A DNA stretch of 64,000 nucleotides, taken from Hydrogenophaga sp. GTDB taxonomy: Bacteria; Pseudomonadota; Gammaproteobacteria; Burkholderiales; Burkholderiaceae_C. A program made the position numbers and the translations under genes. Below, piece after piece: positions 53,694 to 64,000 of this stretch (its first letter is position 1; every line of letters starts with the position of its first letter). Below the pieces are notes generated by a model. The model saw only the letters and a list, made by a program, of their open reading frames with translations. It was not told where the DNA came from and did no database searches. The DNA lies in the NCBI RefSeq assembly GCF_011772445.1, contig NZ_WVZN01000027.1, positions 1 through 64,000 of the forward strand, read 5' to 3'.

Positions 53694-53853
53694 CGGGTTC
53701 CTGCGCTGGTCGAAAAACCCCGGGCAATCCCTTCATTTCCCCGGCCGCGCGCCGACATCCCTCGTTAGCATGCCCTGCGTGCGCCGCCGCTGCGGTGCGC
53801 GTGGGTCAAACATCGCCGCTCAACGGGGCCTGAAGGCCCGAAGGACATCGGTT

Positions 53854-60131
<6,278 letters not shown>

Positions 60132-60135
<4 letters not shown>

Positions 60136-61325
60136 CGGGCCATGACCTGATCGACGCCGTGCTGCCCGACATCCTGATCGTCGACGACGACCCGGGCATG
60201 GTGCAGGTGCTGGCCAAGGCGCTGCGGCCCCTGGGCCGGCTGCGCTTTGCCATGCACGGCCAGGACGCGCTGGAGCGCATCGCCAGTGCCGTGCCCGACA
60301 TCGTGCTGCTGGACGCGCAGATGCCCGGCCTCTCCGGCTTCGACGTGCTCGACGCCATCAAGGCCAACCCCGACCTGGCCGACCTGCCGGTGATCATGGT
60401 CACCAGCCACGCCGAGGCCGATTTCGAACAGGCCGGCCTGGAACGCGGCGCGGCCGACTTCATCGCCAAGCCCATCCACCCGCCGGTGGTTCAGGCGCGC
60501 GTGCGCACCCAGCTTCGGCTGAAGCAGGCCAACGACCAGCTCAAGCAGATGTCGGCCACCGACCGCCAGAACCTCGCCGTGGCGCAGGAGGACCTGAGCG
60601 ACAGCCACGCCCGCCTGCAGCGCACCGCCGACGAGTTGCGCCTGGCCAACGACAGCCTGGTGCAGTTCGTGCGCATCGCCTCGCACGACCTGCGCGAGCC
60701 GCTCAACACCATCGCCCAGTTCGTGGGCCTGATCGACGAGGACCACGGCGCGCAACTGCCGCCGGAGGCGCAGCGCTACATGCGCCTGGTGCTGCGCGCC
60801 AGCGCGCGCATGCGCACCCTGCTCGATGACGTCGTGCGTTACGCGCGGCTGCAGGCCGGCGAGACCGACGAACCCACGCCGGTGCCGCTGGACCGCGTGA
60901 TGGCCGAACTGCGCGACGCGCTGGCCGCGCGCATCCACGAGACCGGGGCCGAGCTGCGCATCGACCCGCTGCCGGTGGTGCGGGGCCAGGCCAGCCTGCT
61001 CTCGCTGCTGTTCCAGAACCTGCTCACCAACGCGCTGAAGTTCGTGCCGCGCAACCGCACGCCCCAGGTGCGCGTGAGCGCCTGTGTGCAGGACGGCCGG
61101 GTCAAGGTCTCCGTCAGCGACAACGGCATCGGCATCGCGCCCGAGCACGTGAGCCGCCTGTTCCAGCCCTTCCAGCGCCTGAACCTCAAGAGCGAGTACG
61201 AAGGCACCGGCCTGGGCCTGGCGGTGGCGCGCCAGATCGCCGAAGCACACGGCGGCACGATCGGCGTGCGCTCGAACCCGGAGCAGGGCGTGGTGTTCGA
61301 GGTGACGCTGCCGCTGGATGGCTGA
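60132..61325 (+). CDS. REC-histidine kinase fusion
   Basis: A 397-residue cytosolic protein. The receiver has IVDDDPGM and Asp61 ([12 protein letters not shown]). A coiled-coil linker (about 125-170) leads to a histidine kinase with His185 ([11 protein letters not shown]), an N box [13 protein letters not shown] and [10 protein letters not shown]. The receiver is thus upstream of a kinase, as in relay kinases that take phosphate from another hybrid kinase. The overlapping giant kinase, which ends in an Hpt domain, is the obvious donor (inference). Confidence 0.9.
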
Positions 61326-61384
61326 TGGCTGTTTCGGAAAGTGAGCCATTCGGCCGACAATCCGCGCACACACGGAACCGGGGC

Positions 61385-62395
61385 ATGAACGAACAGGGTG
61401 GTCGACTTGCAGGAACCTGGCCGGCGCGCTGGTGGCGCGCCGGTTGCTTCGTGCTGCTCATGGCGCTACTGGGTTGCGCCGAGGTGCCGCAACCACCGCT
61501 GGCCGTGGGCATGAGCGCCTGGGTCGGCTTCGATCCCCTCGTCCTCGCGCGCGACCGGCGCCTGGTGGCGCCCAGCCAGGTGAAGGTCGTGGAGCTGGCT
61601 TCGGGTACCGAGGTCCAGCGCGCGCTCAACAACGGCCTGCTCGACGCGGCGGCGGTCTCGCTGGACGAGACCCTGCGCCTCGTGGACGCCGGTCTTGACC
61701 TGCGCATCGTGGCCCTGCTGGCCGCCTCGCACGGCGCCGACGTGGTGGTGGCGCGGCCCGACATCCGCTCGCCGCGGGACCTGCGCGGCGAATTCGTGGC
61801 GGTGGAGGACAGCTCGGGCGGCGCGTTCATGTTGCAACGCCTGCTGGGCAAGACGGGGCTGACGCGTGCCGACATCCGCGTGGTGAACCTGGAGGTCGGT
61901 GGCCACCTCGACGCCTTGCGCGATGGCCGTGTGGCCGCAGCGGTGAGCTACGCGCCCGTCTCCGCGCCCCTCATCGCCGCGGGTTTCCAGCCCATCTTCA
62001 GCAGCCGTGGCATACCGGGCGAGGTGGTCGACGTGCTGGTGGTGCGCACCGCGGTGCTGCGCGAACGGCCCGAGGCGGTGGACGAGTTGCTGCGGACCTG
62101 GGACGCCGGCCTCCAGGCCTTGCGCACCGACACCTCGCAAGCGGCTTCCACGCTCGCGCGCGGCACCGAGTTGAGCACCATCGATTACGTGGGCGTGTTC
62201 AAGGACGTGGAATTCGTGGGCCTGCAGACCTCGTTGCGCCAGCTCACCGGGCCCTCGGTCGAGCTCGAGGCCAAGGCGCGCGCCGTCGGTGGCGCGCTCA
62301 TGGAAGCCGGCCTGTTGCGGCGCATGCCCCTTCTGGTGGAGCTGGTGGAGACCTCGGCCCTCAAGCGCGTGCTCGGCGCGCCGGGGCATTCATGA
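61385..62395 (+). CDS. NMT1/SsuA-like substrate-binding lipoprotein, no transporter
   Basis: A 336-residue binding protein. The signal segment GCFVLLMALLGC ends in a lipobox (LLGC), so it should be a lipoprotein. The mature part reads LAVGMSAWVGFDPLVLARDRRL, FVAVEDSSGGAFMLQRLLGKTGL and VSYAPVSAPLIAAGF, the NMT1-like two-domain plan. No permease or ATPase is encoded nearby. The next gene, a membrane PAS sensor, overlaps by 4 bases. The pair therefore probably forms a ligand-sensing unit rather than an importer. Confidence 0.87.
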   Translation: MNEQGGRLAGTWPARWWRAGCFVLLMALLGCAEVPQPPLAVGMSAWVGFDPLVLARDRRLVAPSQVKVVELASGTEVQRALNNGLLDAAAVSLDETLRLVDAGLDLRIVALLAASHGADVVVARPDIRSPRDLRGEFVAVEDSSGGAFMLQRLLGKTGLTRADIRVVNLEVGGHLDALRDGRVAAAVSYAPVSAPLIAAGFQPIFSSRGIPGEVVDVLVVRTAVLRERPEAVDELLRTWDAGLQALRTDTSQAASTLARGTELSTIDYVGVFKDVEFVGLQTSLRQLTGPSVELEAKARAVGGALMEAGLLRRMPLLVELVETSALKRVLGAPGHS

Positions 62396-64000
62396 TCGGG
62401 CCGGCCGGCCGCTGGATGCCCCCGGGCCGCTGGCTCGTGCCGCTGCTGCTGGCGCTGTTCGCGCTGTTGACGGCGGGCACCAAGTACGTCATGGGCGTGC
62501 GTCAGCTCGACGCCGAAGTGACGCAGGCCGAGACGCGCCGCCTGCGCGAGCGCCTCACCGTCGAGCAGAGCCGCCTGAACCTGCAGGCCGATCCGTCCAG
62601 CCTGTCCTTCGCACGCGGCGTCATCGGTGGCATGGGCCTGTACAAGGGCATGCGCGCGGCCTTCCTGCTCCAGCCCGGGGGGCGGGTGCAGGCCTCGCTC
62701 ACACGCTCGGACGTCGGCCGCGACTTCGCCGAGGTGGTGGCGGGGCGCCCCGAGTTCGCCTACCTCGACACGCTGCCCCGGGGGGCGCTGGACCCGCTGG
62801 CCATCGTGCCGCGCCACCGAGGCGACAGCCACGAACTCTTGGGCGCGGTGCCCCTGAGCAACGGCCGCCGGCTGGTGGTGCTGGTCGACACCACCGTGCC
62901 GCTGGCGCAGCGCCACGCGCAACTGCGCCAGGAGATGCTGCGCGAGACGGCGCTGCTGCTGGCGCTGGCTGGCTTGCTGGGGCTGGTGCTGCACTTCGTG
63001 TGGTTCCGCCGCGCCGAGCGCCTCGCCCGCGCGCTCACCGACATGGGCGAGGGCCGGCTGCAGGTGCGAACCGGCTTGCAGGGTTTCGACGAACTGGCCC
63101 TCATCGGCCGCGCGGCCGACCGCATGGCCGAGCGCCTGCAGCAGAACCAGCGGCGCCTGCAGCACCTGGGCGCGCTGGTCGACCGCTCGCCTGCCGTGGT
63201 GATCGAATGGGCCAACGCGCCGGGCTGGCCCATGACCTACCTCAGTCCCACGGTGGCGCAGTGGGGCCACGAGGCCGATGCACTGCTGCGCGGCGACATC
63301 GACTGGGACGAGCTCGTGCACCCCGACGACCTGCAGCGCATGAACGCCGAGATCGACACGCACCTGGCCGCCGGCATCACCGAGTACCGGCAGGAATACC
63401 GGCTGCGACGCGCCGACGGGCGCTGGGTCTGGATCGAGGACCGCACCTCGATCACACTGCGCCCCGACGGCAGCATGGACACCATGAGTGGCATCCTGCT
63501 CGACATCACGGCGCAGAAAGAGGCGCAACTGGCGCTGCGCGAACAGAAAGGCCTGCTGGAGCAGGCCGAGGGCCTGGCCGGCCTGGGCAGCTGGCGCTTC
63601 GACATGGCCGATGGGCGCGTCTGGTGGTCCGGGCAGATGTTTCGCAACATCGGGCGCGACCCGGCGCTGGGCCCGCCGCCCACGCTGGCGGGCTACCTCG
63701 ATTGCCTGCACCCGGAGGACCGCGGCAGGGTCCACGGCTTCATGCGCTTTTCGGCTGGCGGAGAGGGCGTGGCGCACGCCGAGTTCCGCCGCCACCCGGA
63801 TCTGGGCGAGGAGCGCTGGTTCCGCGCCAGCGTGGAGCGCCACCTCGGACCTGATGGCGCCTGGCGCTACGCCGGCACGCTGCTCGACATCACGGCGCTC
63901 AAGGAGGCCCAACTGGCCCTGCAGCGCACCAACGCCGACCTGGAGCACCGCGTGCGCGAGCGCACCGAGCAGCTCAGCGCCGCCAACCGCGAACTGGAGG
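62392..64000 (+). CDS. membrane PAS sensor protein, partial at window end
   Basis: At least 536 residues with no stop before the window end. TM1 (about 14-31) and TM2 (about 181-203) flank a periplasmic domain of about 150 residues. A HAMP-like segment (RAERLARALTDMGEGRL) and two PAS/PAC units follow, each ending in a LLDITAxKEAQLAL linker. The final coiled coil (RVRERTEQLSAANRELE) usually leads into a histidine kinase or cyclase domain, which lies outside. It is co-translated with the upstream binding lipoprotein, which likely supplies its periplasmic ligand. Confidence 0.88.
   Translation, partial: MIGPAGRWMPPGRWLVPLLLALFALLTAGTKYVMGVRQLDAEVTQAETRRLRERLTVEQSRLNLQADPSSLSFARGVIGGMGLYKGMRAAFLLQPGGRVQASLTRSDVGRDFAEVVAGRPEFAYLDTLPRGALDPLAIVPRHRGDSHELLGAVPLSNGRRLVVLVDTTVPLAQRHAQLRQEMLRETALLLALAGLLGLVLHFVWFRRAERLARALTDMGEGRLQVRTGLQGFDELALIGRAADRMAERLQQNQRRLQHLGALVDRSPAVVIEWANAPGWPMTYLSPTVAQWGHEADALLRGDIDWDELVHPDDLQRMNAEIDTHLAAGITEYRQEYRLRRADGRWVWIEDRTSITLRPDGSMDTMSGILLDITAQKEAQLALREQKGLLEQAEGLAGLGSWRFDMADGRVWWSGQMFRNIGRDPALGPPPTLAGYLDCLHPEDRGRVHGFMRFSAGGEGVAHAEFRRHPDLGEERWFRASVERHLGPDGAWRYAGTLLDITALKEAQLALQRTNADLEHRVRERTEQLSAANRELE

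Overview
This window reads as chromosomal DNA of a high-GC betaproteobacterium. The Comamonadaceae, for example a Hydrogenophaga- or Variovorax-like organism, fit best. This is inferred from the GC-rich codon use, the tight ATGA/GTGA-coupled operons, and the mix of aromatic and shikimate catabolism with an imuA-imuB-dnaE2 cassette. No rRNA, tRNA, CRISPR, IS element or prophage was seen. No stretch longer than about 300 bases lacks a gene.

Layout. (1) 0.1-5 kb: a small membrane protein, an ArsR-type regulator with a NIPSNAP protein, and a four-gene ABC importer (binding protein, ATPase, two permeases) preceded by repeated CGACAA/TTGTCG half-sites. (2) 5-8.6 kb: an SRPBCC protein, an SDR divergent from a LysR regulator, and a thioredoxin-reductase-like flavoprotein with an Rrf2 regulator. 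(3) 8.6-16.2 kb: an aromatic uptake and oxidation locus. A divergent MarR regulator faces a Rieske oxygenase, a five-gene branched-chain-amino-acid-type ABC importer and a phthalate-dioxygenase-type reductase. (4) 16.2-21.7 kb: a membrane LytTR regulator, a ligase-associated helicase plus PdeM nuclease pair, and an acyltransferase. (5) 21.6-28.6 kb: a shikimate/quinate catabolic operon (type II dehydroquinase, TRAP transporter, shikimate dehydrogenase, a two-gene version of QuiC dehydroshikimate dehydratase) divergent from an IclR regulator with two tandem GGAAA/TTTCC operators. (6) 28.7-33 kb: an MgtC-like protein, a VOC protein with a divergent TetR, and a TetR plus 14-TM drug exporter operon. 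(7) 33-34 kb: an Xre/RES toxin-antitoxin pair. (8) 34-39.2 kb: the SOS mutasome imuA-imuB-dnaE2 behind a LexA box. (9) 39.3-45.5 kb: an unusual F-box-like hypothetical protein, a YciI protein, a TonB receptor with a DUF2946-like protein, and a Do-type protease with a small companion. (10) 45.6-49.9 kb: a hybrid sensor kinase divergent from an OmpR-type regulator, an AAA ATPase, and a HicB antitoxin cut short by a stop codon. (11) 50-51.9 kb: an arsenic operon arsR-acr3-arsC. (12) 52-64 kb: a GT28-type glycosyltransferase, then a signalling block with a single-domain response regulator, a giant CHASE/PAS hybrid kinase, a REC-kinase fusion, and a binding-protein lipoprotein coupled to a PAS sensor that runs off the window.

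How the parts work together. The 9.4-16.2 kb locus should import and hydroxylate or demethylate one aromatic acid. The 21.6-27.7 kb operon should import shikimate-type hydroaromatics and drain them to protocatechuate. Both lie next to a divergent regulator whose likely palindromic operators are visible in the shared intergenic region. The strongest leads for something undescribed are the split and re-ordered QuiC with an apparently metal-dead VOC partner, the F-box-like protein, and the binding-protein-coupled sensor at the right end.
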